A stretch of 64,000 nt of DNA from Nonomuraea jiangxiensis (GTDB lineage: Bacteria; Actinomycetota; Actinomycetes; Streptosporangiales; Streptosporangiaceae), in the NCBI RefSeq assembly GCF_900099965.1, contig NZ_FNDJ01000010.1, positions 248,001 to 312,000 on the forward strand, written 5' to 3'. Below are positions 15,891 through 25,036 of this stretch, in pieces. Position numbers and translations under genes: made by a program. The notes below the pieces were generated by a model. It saw nothing but the letters and a program-made list of their open reading frames with translations, ran no database searches and was not told the origin of the DNA. Numbering within the stretch: position 1 is the first letter of the stretch; each line of letters opens with the position of its first letter.

Positions 15891-16214
15891 TCAGGAGTGG
15901 CCGCCCGCCAGGTGCAGGCCGACGACACCGCCGAGGATGAGCAGCACCGAGGCGATCTTGATGAGGGAGGCGTCCTCGCCCAGGAAGATCATGCCCAGGG
16001 CGGCGGTGCCGACGGCGCCGATGCCGGTCCAGGCGGCGTAGGCCGTACCGACGTCGAGGCTCTTGAGGGAGAACGCGAGGAGACCGAAGCTGAGGACGGC
16101 GAAGACGCCGAAGCCCAGCGTCGGCAGCGGCGCGGTGAACCCGTTGCTCAGCTTGAGCGAGTAGGCCATGGCGACCTCGAACAGACCCGCGACGATGATC
16201 ATTACCCAGGCCAT
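15891..16214 (-). CDS. Small multidrug resistance (SMR) exporter, SugE/Gdx-like
   Basis: This 107-residue protein has four membrane helices and the essential SMR glutamate (E13 in GLFEVAMAYSLK). The helix 3 segment GTAYAAWTGIGAVG matches the SugE/Gdx subgroup, which exports guanidinium, better than EmrE-type drug exporters. It occurs as a single gene, as Gdx homodimers do. AAGGGGGC precedes the ATG. I saw no guanidine riboswitch in the leader. Subfamily assignment is by motif only. Confidence 0.9.
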   Translation of the reverse strand: MAWVMIIVAGLFEVAMAYSLKLSNGFTAPLPTLGFGVFAVLSFGLLAFSLKSLDVGTAYAAWTGIGAVGTAALGMIFLGEDASLIKIASVLLILGGVVGLHLAGGHS

Positions 16215-16352
16215 GACGGCCCCCTTCGGTGAAGGAGCGTCGTCTTTACAGGCCGGGTACGGCGCGTCTCGTCCGGCGGACCCACAGCCGGGCCCGTAAC
16301 CGCAGCAACGATGCTGGCCCGGCCCGCATTCCCCCTGACAGCTACCCGGCGC

Positions 16353-17243
16353 CTATCCGGCCGAGGTGGGGTCGGCGCGCAGCAGCTCGACCAGGTTCGG
16401 TACGTCACCTCCATCCCGATGAGCGGTGACGGCCCGATCGAGCAACGCCCGCATGGGCTCCAGCAGTTCGGTGCTGACGCCCTGCTCCCTGCTGGCGGTC
16501 AGGATGTTGGCGAAGCTCACCAGCTGCATCCGCAGGTTGGAGTCGTCGTCGGCGCCGGCACCCGAATCCATGGCCTCGGCTATGACGGGGAGGGTCCCGA
16601 CCATGGCGTTGAGCCACGGGACCACCAGTGGCGCGAACTCCGCGGACGGGACCTTCTCCGAGCCGAGCATGGCGGCGGCGTGGTAGAAGCCGCCGAACAT
16701 CCCGTACATGGCGGCCAGCAGCGCCAGGTCGTACAGCGAGGCCTGGCCGGCGTCCGCGTGCAGGTATCTGGCGGTGCCGAGCGTGCCCAGAGTGCTCCGG
16801 TGAACGTCGAACGCGCCGGCCGACCCGCTGTAGAGCACGAGCGCCTCGGGCCGCCCGATCATCATGGGCACAGCCATGATGCCGCCGTCCAGGTAGTCGG
16901 CCCCGTGGTCCGCGGCCCATCCGGCAGTCTCGCGGGCCTGCCTCGGCGTGCCGTTGGTGAGGTTGACCAGGGTGCGGCCGGCCACCGAACCGGACAGCGG
17001 ATCGAGGATCTCGTGTACGACGTCGTAGTCGAGTACGCAGATCACCACGATCGGGCTCGCGGCGATCGCCTCGGCCGCGGTGGCGGCCACGGTCGCGCCC
17101 CGGCCGGCGAGTTCCTCGGACCTGCCGGCTGAGCGGTTCCAGACGGTCGTGGGGTGACCACTGTCCAGGAACGCCCCGGCCAGCGATCTCCCCATCGCCC
17201 CCAGTCCGATGACCGTCACCGGTGTGCGGTTGTCGTCAGTCAT
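16353..17243 (-). CDS. Imine reductase-like NADPH-dependent dehydrogenase
   Basis: This 296-residue protein has an N-terminal Rossmann fold (VIGLGAMGRSLAGAFL, then WNR, typical for NADPH) and a helical C-terminal dimerisation domain. The signature GGIMAVPMMIGRPEALVLYS and the absence of the lysine used by beta-hydroxyacid dehydrogenases place it with imine reductases, many of which come from actinomycetes. The natural substrate is unknown. It is divergent from a GntR-TetR hybrid regulator, which may control it. Confidence 0.88.
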   Translation of the reverse strand: MTDDNRTPVTVIGLGAMGRSLAGAFLDSGHPTTVWNRSAGRSEELAGRGATVAATAAEAIAASPIVVICVLDYDVVHEILDPLSGSVAGRTLVNLTNGTPRQARETAGWAADHGADYLDGGIMAVPMMIGRPEALVLYSGSAGAFDVHRSTLGTLGTARYLHADAGQASLYDLALLAAMYGMFGGFYHAAAMLGSEKVPSAEFAPLVVPWLNAMVGTLPVIAEAMDSGAGADDDSNLRMQLVSFANILTASREQGVSTELLEPMRALLDRAVTAHRDGGDVPNLVELLRADPTSAG

Positions 17244-17282
17244 GTCTCAACTCCAATCAGGGAAAGCGGGGTGTGTGCGGGG

Positions 17283-17486
17283 TCAGCGGCCGGCGAGATG
17301 AGGTGCCGCGACGCTGCGTACGTCGGTGAAGTCGCCGGCAAGGCACTGCTTGACGCCGTTGGAGCGCGGTTCGCGCCACATCGGCCACAGGAGGAGGTCG
17401 TCCGTAGGGCGAGCAACCGCGCTCCGCTCCTGCCCCAGATCGAGCCCCTGCCCGGCGTGCTCGGAGGCTCCTTGTGGGGCACCGCG
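17283..17486 (-). pseudogene. Possible coding remnant upstream of the imine reductase
   Basis: One minus-strand frame of 68 codons, bounded by stops, shows the strong G/C third-position bias of real genes here. It includes the run TDDLLLWPMWREPRSNGVKQ followed by CLAGDFTDVRSVAAPHLAGR. No plausible start codon lies at its upstream end; ATG occurs only inside. I do not recognise the family. It may be the tail of a lost gene or a chance frame. Confidence 0.3.
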
Positions 17487-17601
17487 TCATCCGCCTGCCA
17501 GACGGGTGCGTACGATGTATCGCTTCTCATGCGTACAGCGTATTTGACCTGCGGCAGAATGGGCTTCGGACTGGCGAGAAAGTGAACCAGCTCCGAGGCC
17601 A

Positions 17602-17630
17602 TTGAACTAGTACACTTGAGGTGACTGAAT
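17602..17630 (+). promoter_or_regulatory. Putative promoter of the GntR-TetR hybrid gene
   Basis: TTGAAC at 17602 and CTGAAT at 17625 are spaced by 17 bases and lie just upstream of a good ribosome site (GAGGGGG) for the ATG at 17644. A CTAGTACAC motif in the spacer may be an operator. The assignment is by eye. Confidence 0.35.
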
Positions 17631-17643
17631 CGAGGGGGTCTCT

Positions 17644-18600
17644 ATGACGGCGTCAACACAGCGCGACGATCCGCCATACCGGCGGATCGTCGCGGAGATC
17701 CGTGCCCGGATACTGGCCGATGAGCTGCGGCCGGGCGATCGTATGCCGTCCATCCGGCAGATCGCGCAGCGCTGGGGTGTCGCGGTCGCGACCGCGACCA
17801 AGGTCATGGCGGCTCTCCGCGACGAAGGGCTGGTCGAAACGAAGGTCGGGGCCGGGACGCTGGTCAGCGCACGCGCGGGCCGGCAGCGGGCCACGACACC
17901 GCGAGCGCGGCGAGCGCGGCGGCCCGGCGTCCCCAGGGAGACTCTGAACCGGAAGGACGTGCTCCGCGCCGCCATCGCGATCGCCGACGTCGAGGGGCTC
18001 GACGCCGTTTCCATGCGGCGGCTCGCGGCCGAGCTGGGCGTGGGTCCGATGTCGCTCTATCGGCACGTGGCGAACAAGGACGAGCTGGTGGCGCAGATGG
18101 CCGACGCGGTCTTCGGCGAGCCGGAGCTGCCCGACCCGGGGCCGGAGGGGTGGCGGGCCAAGCTCGAACTGATCGCCCGCGAGCAGTGGGAGCTGTGCCG
18201 GCGGCATCTCTGGCTCCCCAGGGCCGTGTCGTTCACCCGCCCGGTGCTCGTGCCCAACATGATGGCGCACACCGAGTGGACCCTGCGCGCGCTCGGCGGG
18301 CTCGGGTTGCCCATGGCGATCCGGGTCAGGGAGGCCCTCACGCTGCACGCGCTGGTCGTCACCGTGGCCCTGTCCTTGGCGGACGAGGTCGAGGCGGAGC
18401 AGGAGACCGGCGTGACGCTCGCCGGATGGTGGCTGGCGCAGCGGAAAGAGGCCGACGAGCTGCTCGACGGCGGGCGCTTTCCCCTGCTGGCCGCGGTTCC
18501 CGAGGAAGCGGTGTCCGACCTTGACGGGCTGTTCGACTACGGCCTGGCCCGCCATCTCGACGGTTTCGCCGTCATGGTGGCCGACCGCGCCCGTACATGA
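17644..18600 (+). CDS. GntR-TetR hybrid transcriptional regulator
   Basis: This 318-residue protein joins two DNA-binding modules. Residues about 10-80 are a GntR winged helix (YRRIVAEIRARILADELRPG, then RWGVAVATATKVMAAL). Residues about 105-160 are a TetR HTH (SMRRLAAELGVGPMSLYRHV), followed by a TetR C-terminal ligand domain. A basic linker (RARRARRPGVPR) separates them. Such hybrids are known in actinomycetes but rarely studied. It is divergent from the imine reductase-like gene. Confidence 0.9.
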   Translation: MTASTQRDDPPYRRIVAEIRARILADELRPGDRMPSIRQIAQRWGVAVATATKVMAALRDEGLVETKVGAGTLVSARAGRQRATTPRARRARRPGVPRETLNRKDVLRAAIAIADVEGLDAVSMRRLAAELGVGPMSLYRHVANKDELVAQMADAVFGEPELPDPGPEGWRAKLELIAREQWELCRRHLWLPRAVSFTRPVLVPNMMAHTEWTLRALGGLGLPMAIRVREALTLHALVVTVALSLADEVEAEQETGVTLAGWWLAQRKEADELLDGGRFPLLAAVPEEAVSDLDGLFDYGLARHLDGFAVMVADRART

Positions 18601-18768
18601 GGCCGAGGCGGACGGTGCCGCCCCGGCCGGAAACAACCTCCCGCCGCGAGCGGAAGCGCCACCGTACGGGCCCGGATGCGCTACGTCGGTAGGGTGATCA
18701 AGCAGCCGGAGGAACTTCTGAACGGTTTCGCCCCGGAGGGCGTCGTACGCGGCAAGGCGGTGGATGAG

Positions 18769-21588
18769 GTGGAGTTCCGGCTCCTTGGGCCCGTCGGCGT
18801 CTGGAGCGGCGGTGAGCCGTTGGGGCCCGCGACCGCTCAGCAGCGCTCCGTCCTGACCATGCTGCTGATCGAGGCCGGCCGGGTCGTCTCCGTGGACCGG
18901 CTGGAGCTGGCGGTGTGGGGTCAGGAGACGCCGCCGGCCACGGCCCGCAACACCATCCAGGGATGCGTCTCCCAGATCCGGCGGATACTCTCCGGGGCCA
19001 CCGGGATCAGCCTGGCCACGGTGCCGCCCGGTTATCGCCTTGACGTCGACCCGATGAAGGTGGATCTGTTCAGATTTCGCGATCTTGTCCGGCAGGCGGC
19101 AACGGCCGACCTCACGGAGGCCCGCGATCTGCTCGGCCGGGCGCTGGACCTGTGGTCGGGCCCCGCGCTGGCCGACGTGGCCGGGCTCTGGCTGCACGGC
19201 GCGATCGGTGCGGTGCTGGAGGAGGAGCGGCTGGCGGCGATGGAGGAACGTCTGGCGATCAGCCTCCGTACCGGCCGGCATCGCGAGGTCCTCGCCGAGG
19301 TTCCGATGCTGATGAGCGAGCACCCGCTGCGTGAGCGCCCGGCGTACCTCATGATGGCCGCGCTGCACCAGGACGGGAGGCGGGCCGCCGCGCTGGAGGT
19401 CTTCCGCGAGGTGCGCGAGCTCCTCGTGGAGGAGCTGGGGATCGAGCCCGGCGACGCGCTGCAGGACCTGCACCGGCGGATTCTCCAGGCGGAGGCCGCG
19501 GTCGTGGACCCCGCCGCGGCGATGACACCGGTGACCGTGCCGGTGCCCGCGGAGCTGCCGGCCCGGCCGGGGAAGTTCGCGGGGCGGGTGGAGGAGTTCG
19601 CCTCGGCCCATGAGCTGCTCCGGGGCGACGGGAGCGGCGTGATGAAGATCTGCCAGATCAGCGGCATCGGCGGGATCGGCAAGTCCTCGCTCGCGATCCA
19701 CGTCGCGCACGCGGTCGCCGAGCTCTTTCCCGACGGGCAGCTGTACGTGGATCTGCACGGCTCCACGCCCCAGATGGAGCCGATCGAGCCGATCGAGGCG
19801 CTCGGCCGGTTCCTGCGCTCGCTCGGGGTCGCCGACTCCGCCGTGCCCACGGACGCCGAGGAGGCCGCGGGCCGGTTCCGGTCGCTGGTCCACGGCAAGC
19901 GCATGCTCATCGTGCTCGACAACGCCCGTGACACGGCGCAGGTGAGGCTGCTGCTCCCCGGCAGTCCGACCTGCGCGGTGCTGATCACCAGCCGCAGGCG
20001 TCTGACCTCCTTCGAGGACGCCTTGCAGATCCCGCTGGACGTACTGGCCGTCGAGGAGGGTCTTGCCCTGCTGAGCGATCTCCTCGGCGCCGACCGGATC
20101 GCCGGCGATCGGATCGCCGCGGCCGAGATCGTACGGCTCTGCGGCGGGCTGCCCCTGGCGCTGTGCCTGGCCGCGGCCCGTCTGAGCACCCGGCCCTCGT
20201 GGCCGGTGGCCGAACTGGCCGAGCGACTGGCCGCCGACCAGGGAGGGCTCGACGTGCTGGAAGCCGACGATCGTGCGGTGCGGGCCAGTTTCGAGGGCAG
20301 CTATCGGGACCTGCGAGAGGGCCGGCACGGCCCCGCGGCGGCGCGGATGTTCCGCCTGCTGGGCCTGATCGACGTCGCCGACCTCGGTCCGCCCGTGGCC
20401 GCGGCACTGGCCGACCTGCCCGTCGAGCAGGCCCGGGACCTGCTGGACCACCTGGTGGACGCGCAGTTGGTGCAGAACCACACACGGGACAGGTACCGGC
20501 TGCACGATCTCCTGCGCCTGTACGCCCGGGAACGCGCGATCGCGGAGGAGCCCGAGCCGGTCAGGCAGGAGGCGGTGCGGCGGGTCATGCACTGCTACCT
20601 GGAGACCGCACGCCGTGCGACCGGCCTGCTGAAGGTACGCGGTTCCTGGCGCGTCGATCTGGGCCCGCAGTCGCTGTCCCGCCCGGCCGCCGTACCCGAG
20701 ACCGCCGAACAGATGCAGGAATGGGTCACCACCGAGGAGGACAACGTCCTGGCCCTGATCGCGCGGACCGCGCGGACGTCGGCCGCCGGACTGGCGATCG
20801 CCCTGGCCGCGACCTTCGCGCCGCTGCTGTTCGAGCGGGGCCGCTGGCTGAAGCTGCTCCCGCTCGGCGAGCTGGGACTGCGGGCGGCCGAACACACCCA
20901 GGACCCGCTGCACCAGGCTCTCATCTGCGGCGACCTCGGATGGGCGCGGTTCTGCCTCGGCGACACGAATGGCGCGATCACCCACCTGCACCGGGCGCTG
21001 GAGGGTTACCGGCGGATCGGGGGACACCACCGGGAGGCGGCGGTGCTCGACCACATCGGGATCGCCTACCGGAGCATCGGCCGCCTCGACGAGGCCATCG
21101 AGCACCAGCTGCGCGCGTTACGGCTGGCACGCGCGAACGGCGACCGCTGGCAGGAGGGCGCCAACCTCAGCAATCTGGGCCTGACCTACCAGCACGCGGG
21201 CCGGATCAGCGCGGCCATCGACGCGCACACCCGCTCGATCGCCCTGCTGGAGGAGGCGGGCGCCGCCGCGGACGGCGTAACGGCGCTCGGCAACCTCGCC
21301 GAGGCGTACCGGCTGGGAGGAGAGTACGAGCAGGCGATGGCCTGCCACCGGCGGGCCCTGCGAACCCTGCGCGACAACGGCCAGTCCGACGACTACCGGA
21401 CCGCCGAGATCTCCTGGGGGCTCGGCCTGGCACTCCACGAGACCGGCGAGGCCGCCGAGGCGCGCCGCCACTGGCGCGCATCCGCCGCGATCCTCCATGC
21501 CCTGGGTCTCATCACCGCCGAGGACCGGCGGGCCATCGACACCAGCGCGCTCCCGGCCACCCCGGAGGTGATCCGCCGCCACACCTGA
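18769..21588 (+). CDS. AfsR/SARP-type regulator with BTAD, NB-ARC and TPR domains
   Basis: This protein of about 939 residues has the AfsR architecture: an OmpR-like winged helix plus BTAD domain (about 1-250), an NB-ARC ATPase with a P-loop (GIGGIGKSS, near residue 300) and LIVLDNARD, and C-terminal tetratricopeptide repeats (about 700-900). AfsR-type proteins activate secondary metabolism or development. The GTG at 18769 was chosen since SARPs usually begin with EFRLLGP; an ATG at 18676 is in frame without a ribosome site. No biosynthetic cluster is adjacent, so its targets are elsewhere. Confidence 0.92.
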   Translation: MEFRLLGPVGVWSGGEPLGPATAQQRSVLTMLLIEAGRVVSVDRLELAVWGQETPPATARNTIQGCVSQIRRILSGATGISLATVPPGYRLDVDPMKVDLFRFRDLVRQAATADLTEARDLLGRALDLWSGPALADVAGLWLHGAIGAVLEEERLAAMEERLAISLRTGRHREVLAEVPMLMSEHPLRERPAYLMMAALHQDGRRAAALEVFREVRELLVEELGIEPGDALQDLHRRILQAEAAVVDPAAAMTPVTVPVPAELPARPGKFAGRVEEFASAHELLRGDGSGVMKICQISGIGGIGKSSLAIHVAHAVAELFPDGQLYVDLHGSTPQMEPIEPIEALGRFLRSLGVADSAVPTDAEEAAGRFRSLVHGKRMLIVLDNARDTAQVRLLLPGSPTCAVLITSRRRLTSFEDALQIPLDVLAVEEGLALLSDLLGADRIAGDRIAAAEIVRLCGGLPLALCLAAARLSTRPSWPVAELAERLAADQGGLDVLEADDRAVRASFEGSYRDLREGRHGPAAARMFRLLGLIDVADLGPPVAAALADLPVEQARDLLDHLVDAQLVQNHTRDRYRLHDLLRLYARERAIAEEPEPVRQEAVRRVMHCYLETARRATGLLKVRGSWRVDLGPQSLSRPAAVPETAEQMQEWVTTEEDNVLALIARTARTSAAGLAIALAATFAPLLFERGRWLKLLPLGELGLRAAEHTQDPLHQALICGDLGWARFCLGDTNGAITHLHRALEGYRRIGGHHREAAVLDHIGIAYRSIGRLDEAIEHQLRALRLARANGDRWQEGANLSNLGLTYQHAGRISAAIDAHTRSIALLEEAGAAADGVTALGNLAEAYRLGGEYEQAMACHRRALRTLRDNGQSDDYRTAEISWGLGLALHETGEAAEARRHWRASAAILHALGLITAEDRRAIDTSALPATPEVIRRHT

Positions 21589-21774
21589 TCAGCTCACCAC
21601 GTACGGGCCCGCCCTGTCTCACGCCCAGATGCCGCCGCGGGTCGTCCTCATCGAAGTCACCCCCTTCACCGGTCGGAGAGACGCCATCCTTCGGCAACCC
21701 GCTGGACCGGCGCCGAACCGGTGTTGAATCACGAGCCCGGGACACGGCGCTCCCACCAGGCGCCTCCCCCCATG

Positions 21775-22479
21775 TCAGCGCCGCAGCTTGTAGCCGAACC
21801 CGCGGACCGTCTCGATCCGGTCGGCCCCGATCTTCTTGCGCAGCCGCTGCACGCACAGGTCCACGACGCGGGTGTCGCCGTCCCAGCTGTAGCCCCAGAC
21901 GTTGCCCAGGAGCGTCCGCCGGTCCAGCACGATGCCAGGACGCGCGGCGAACTCCAGCAGCAGCCGCAGTTCGGTCGGCGCCAGCGCGACCACCCGGCCG
22001 GCTCTGAACACCTCCAGCCCCTCGGTGTCGATCACCAGATCGCCCACGACGACGCGGCCATGGCCGGCCCGCTCCCGCTCTCCGGCCACGAACGCGGCCC
22101 GGCGCAGCAATGACCGGATCCTGGCGACCAGGACCCGGATGTCCACCGGCTTGACCACGTAGGCGTCGGCCCCCGCCTCCAGCCCCGACACCACGTCCAG
22201 GCCGTCCCCCCGCGCGGACGTCATCACGATCGGGACCATGCTGGACTCACGGATCCTGCGGCACAGCCCGATACCGTCCAGCTCCGGCAGCATCACGTCC
22301 AGCACCAGCAGGTCGTGGTCGTGCTCACGGAAGAGCTCCAGCGCGCGCAGCCCGTCGCCCGCCACGGTCACGCGGAAGCCATGGCGCTCCAGCGCCCGCG
22401 CGACCGCCTCGCGGACGTCCCCGTCGTCCTCCGCGAGCAGGATCTCGGCCGGTACGGAGGCGGGATCGGCCCTGTCCAT
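21775..22479 (-). CDS. OmpR/PhoB-type response regulator (orphan)
   Basis: This 234-residue protein has a receiver domain (acidic pair ED, phospho-acceptor Asp61 in LVLDVMLP, Lys in VKPVD) and a C-terminal winged helix (LAPTELRLLLEFAARPGIVL, then RVVDLCVQRLRKKIG). No histidine kinase lies next to it. It follows the CHRD-domain gene by 39 bases in the same direction, so the two may be co-transcribed. Confidence 0.92.
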   Translation of the reverse strand: MDRADPASVPAEILLAEDDGDVREAVARALERHGFRVTVAGDGLRALELFREHDHDLLVLDVMLPELDGIGLCRRIRESSMVPIVMTSARGDGLDVVSGLEAGADAYVVKPVDIRVLVARIRSLLRRAAFVAGERERAGHGRVVVGDLVIDTEGLEVFRAGRVVALAPTELRLLLEFAARPGIVLDRRTLLGNVWGYSWDGDTRVVDLCVQRLRKKIGADRIETVRGFGYKLRR

Positions 22480-22518
22480 GTGCGCCCGCCCGATGTCAGC
22501 GAACGCGGCACCTGCTCC

Positions 22519-23430
22519 CTACCAGCCGCCCCTGTAGAGCTGACCGCGTACGGCGCCACCGGGGAACTCGGCGGTGTGCAGGTTGGTGTACCACCCCTTG
22601 GGGTTGTTCCTGATGCCGCCGGCGACCTCGGCCGAGGCCCTGCCGATGCCGGCGATGCCGTTGACTCCGGCCGGCAGACCGTTCTTGGCGGCGAAGAACT
22701 CCACGACCACGGGGCCGTTCTTGCCCTTCACCCCGCGGTGGATGTGCCCGTTGGTCGGAGCGGCGATCTGCTTCCAGGTCGTGGCGAAGTGCACCTGCGT
22801 GCCGCTCACCCAGACGAGCCAGGCCGCGCGCCCGTTCTTGTCGCCGACCTTGGTGCCGGGCGCCGGCACTTCCTGGCGGCCGTCGGCGGACGCGGTGAGC
22901 GTGGAGCGCGACCCGTTGGCCAGCACCGACTCCAGCGACACGGGCCGGATCCGGCGCAGCTGGGCGCGGACCGCGCCGCCGGGGAACTCGCCCGTGTGCA
23001 GGTTGGCGTACCAGCCCGAGGGGTTGCTCCTGATCCTTTCGAGCAGCCCGGAGTCCTGGACCCGGACGGTGCCCTTGACGGCGGTGAGCCCGCCGGGCAG
23101 CGCCGCGGCGAAGAACGGGATCTTGACGTCCCCGTTCTTGCCCGCCTTGCCCTGGTGGATGTGGAACGCCGTGGGCGCGGCCACCTTCTGCCATCGGATG
23201 GCGTAGTCGACCTGCCCGCCATGTATGCGGAACACCGCGAACGCGGTGCCGTTCCTGTCACCGACCTTCGTCCCCGGGGCGGGCACTTCGTTCTTGCCCG
23301 AGAGCGTGGCGGCCAGGTACACGTCGGCGCTCCTCTGCGTGCTCGCCTGCGCCGTCGCAGGTGAGAAGGACGCGGCGGCCAGAACGGTGGTGGCCGCGAG
23401 GCCGGTGACGGTGAGGATGCGCTTTGTCAT
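22519..23430 (-). CDS. Secreted protein with two CHRD domains
   Basis: This 303-residue protein has a Sec signal peptide (about 1-30) and two tandem CHRD domains (about 38-160 and 175-303). Each copy has NEVPAPGTKVGD or QEVPAPGTKVGD near its start, an HIH motif, and a WYANLHT/WYTNLHT-EFPGGAVRGQL ending. CHRD domains were named from chordin and occur in bacterial surface proteins of unclear role; the HxH motifs hint at metal binding. AAAGGATC precedes the ATG. A response regulator lies just downstream. Confidence 0.9.
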   Translation of the reverse strand: MTKRILTVTGLAATTVLAAASFSPATAQASTQRSADVYLAATLSGKNEVPAPGTKVGDRNGTAFAVFRIHGGQVDYAIRWQKVAAPTAFHIHQGKAGKNGDVKIPFFAAALPGGLTAVKGTVRVQDSGLLERIRSNPSGWYANLHTGEFPGGAVRAQLRRIRPVSLESVLANGSRSTLTASADGRQEVPAPGTKVGDKNGRAAWLVWVSGTQVHFATTWKQIAAPTNGHIHRGVKGKNGPVVVEFFAAKNGLPAGVNGIAGIGRASAEVAGGIRNNPKGWYTNLHTAEFPGGAVRGQLYRGGW

Positions 23431-23497
23431 GATTGATCCTTTTCTATTGCCTCTGACGTGAGGCTCATGGCGGTGATGACGAAGGATGGGGGAGGCG

Positions 23498-24883
23498 TCA
23501 CGCTGTGCCGGCGGGCCGGACCGGGTGGTTGGCCCGGATGAGGTTCAGCGGGTCATAGGTCCGCTTGACCTCCCGCAGCCTGCGGTGCACGTCCGCGGGC
23601 TCGAAGGCGAGCCCATGGCCACGCCGTTCGGTGAAGTTGCGGTACGCGGTGGGCGCCCGCCAGGGAGCCAAGGCGGCGTCGAGGGCGTCGAGGGCGGCGT
23701 GCACGGCGGCCGAGGAGCCGGCGTCGACCGTGATGCCGCCGGAGAACAGCCCGAAGGCGGCGTCCAGCGAGGAAACCGCGCCGCCCTCGCACGCGCCGGG
23801 GGTCAGGGCGCCGCCGAGGTGCCGTGCCTCCACCGTCAGCAGCGGGACGTCGTTCCCGGGACCGGCGACCGACAGCAACGCGGTCAGGGCCTCGTCGGGC
23901 AGCCCGGTGACCTGGAACCCGTCCCCGGTCGCCGGCGTGGGTCCCGGCGGGTCGAGATGGAGCAGGTGCAGCTGGGTGACCGGGGTCCGCGCGAAGGTGT
24001 CGATCTCGGGGGCGAGCCGGCGCAGCGGCCAGAGCAGTTCGTCGGCGTCGTCCCGGTCCAGCTGCGCGACCACCTCGACCGCGACCAGGGCCCGGCCGCG
24101 GAACGGCTGGGGGATCTCCTCCAGCGGCGGGAAGCGGAGCAGCCGGCCGACCGAGGTGACCGAGTCCGGCACGGTGGCCGTCCAGTCGCGCCACCCGCTC
24201 AGCACGGCCTCCGCCCGTTCCAGCGGCCAGTACAGCGCCCCGGCGTGCACCTCGGTGATGGGGAACAGGGAGAACTCCAGCTCGGTGACGACCCCGAAAG
24301 CGCCCCCGCCGCCGCGGATCGCCCAGTACAGCTCCGGCTCGTGCTCGGCGTCCACGCGCAGGACGCGTCCGTCGCCGGTCACCACCGTGGCGGCGGTCAC
24401 GTGGTTGGCGGCCAGTCCATGGGAGCGGGCGAACCACGACAGGCCGCCGCCCAAGGTGTAGCCGACCACGCCGACGTCGGCCGCGGTGCCGCTCAGCCCG
24501 GCCAGCCCGTGCTCGGCGGCGGCCGCGGTGACGTCCGCCCACACCGCGCCTGCGCCCACGCGCGCCCGTCGCCGGGCGGGGTCGATGTGCACCTGCGCCA
24601 TCTCGGACGTACGCAGCAGGATCGTGTCGTCAAGCGGGCCGAGAGGGGCGGCGTTGTGCCCGGTGCCCTGTGGCGCCACCCGCAGTCCCAAGGCCCTGGC
24701 CGTGTCCAGCGTGGCGGCCACGTCGCCGGCGGACCGGGCCAGCACCACCGCGGCCGGGCGCTGGTCCACGGCCAGCTGCCAGGCGGACCGCCGGGCGTCC
24801 CACCCCGGATCGCCGGGCAGGATCAGGGCGCCATCGAGATGCCGGGTCAGATACACCAACTCGTGGGGAGAGGTGACAGGCAC
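23498..24883 (-). CDS. FAD-binding oxidoreductase (berberine bridge enzyme type)
   Basis: This 461-residue protein has the PCMH FAD-binding domain (APQGTGHNAAPLG, then GVVGYTLGGGLSWFARSHGL) and the C-terminal BBE motif (YDPLNLIRANHPV). The histidine in GTGHN is the usual site of covalent flavin attachment; the second, cysteine attachment site of bicovalent enzymes is absent. Family members oxidise sugars, alkaloids or polyketides, and the substrate is unknown. GTG at 24883 is supported by GAGGAAGG seven to eight bases upstream. It is divergent from a GAF-LuxR regulator. Confidence 0.9.
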   Translation of the reverse strand: MPVTSPHELVYLTRHLDGALILPGDPGWDARRSAWQLAVDQRPAAVVLARSAGDVAATLDTARALGLRVAPQGTGHNAAPLGPLDDTILLRTSEMAQVHIDPARRRARVGAGAVWADVTAAAAEHGLAGLSGTAADVGVVGYTLGGGLSWFARSHGLAANHVTAATVVTGDGRVLRVDAEHEPELYWAIRGGGGAFGVVTELEFSLFPITEVHAGALYWPLERAEAVLSGWRDWTATVPDSVTSVGRLLRFPPLEEIPQPFRGRALVAVEVVAQLDRDDADELLWPLRRLAPEIDTFARTPVTQLHLLHLDPPGPTPATGDGFQVTGLPDEALTALLSVAGPGNDVPLLTVEARHLGGALTPGACEGGAVSSLDAAFGLFSGGITVDAGSSAAVHAALDALDAALAPWRAPTAYRNFTERRGHGLAFEPADVHRRLREVKRTYDPLNLIRANHPVRPAGTA

Positions 24884-25036
24884 GGTAATTGTCCTTCCTC
24901 GTCGGGTTCGTCCCGATCGAGGGTGCCGGGTGGCGTGCTCCAGTCCCATCCCGCGCGTAAGGGGTCTTCCACTCCATCACCCCCCACGAATGAGGGATGG
25001 CACGGCCCGGCGCGAAGGTATGGGAACCTTGAGGTC

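Noticed and set aside
15891-16352. A guanidine riboswitch ahead of the Gdx-like SMR gene
   Set aside because: The leader before 16214 shows no conserved guanidine riboswitch motifs such as paired ACGR hairpins.
17653-21105. A 1150-codon open frame on the minus strand opposite the SARP regulator and hybrid regulator
   Set aside because: It is low in real domain features and rich in Gln/Arg/Gly as expected from antisense to high-GC genes; the plus strand clearly codes for AfsR- and GntR-TetR-type proteins.
18769-21588. A biosynthetic gene cluster around the SARP regulator
   Set aside because: Neighbours include no synthase, tailoring enzyme set or exporter group; the enzymes within 10 kb are unrelated single genes.
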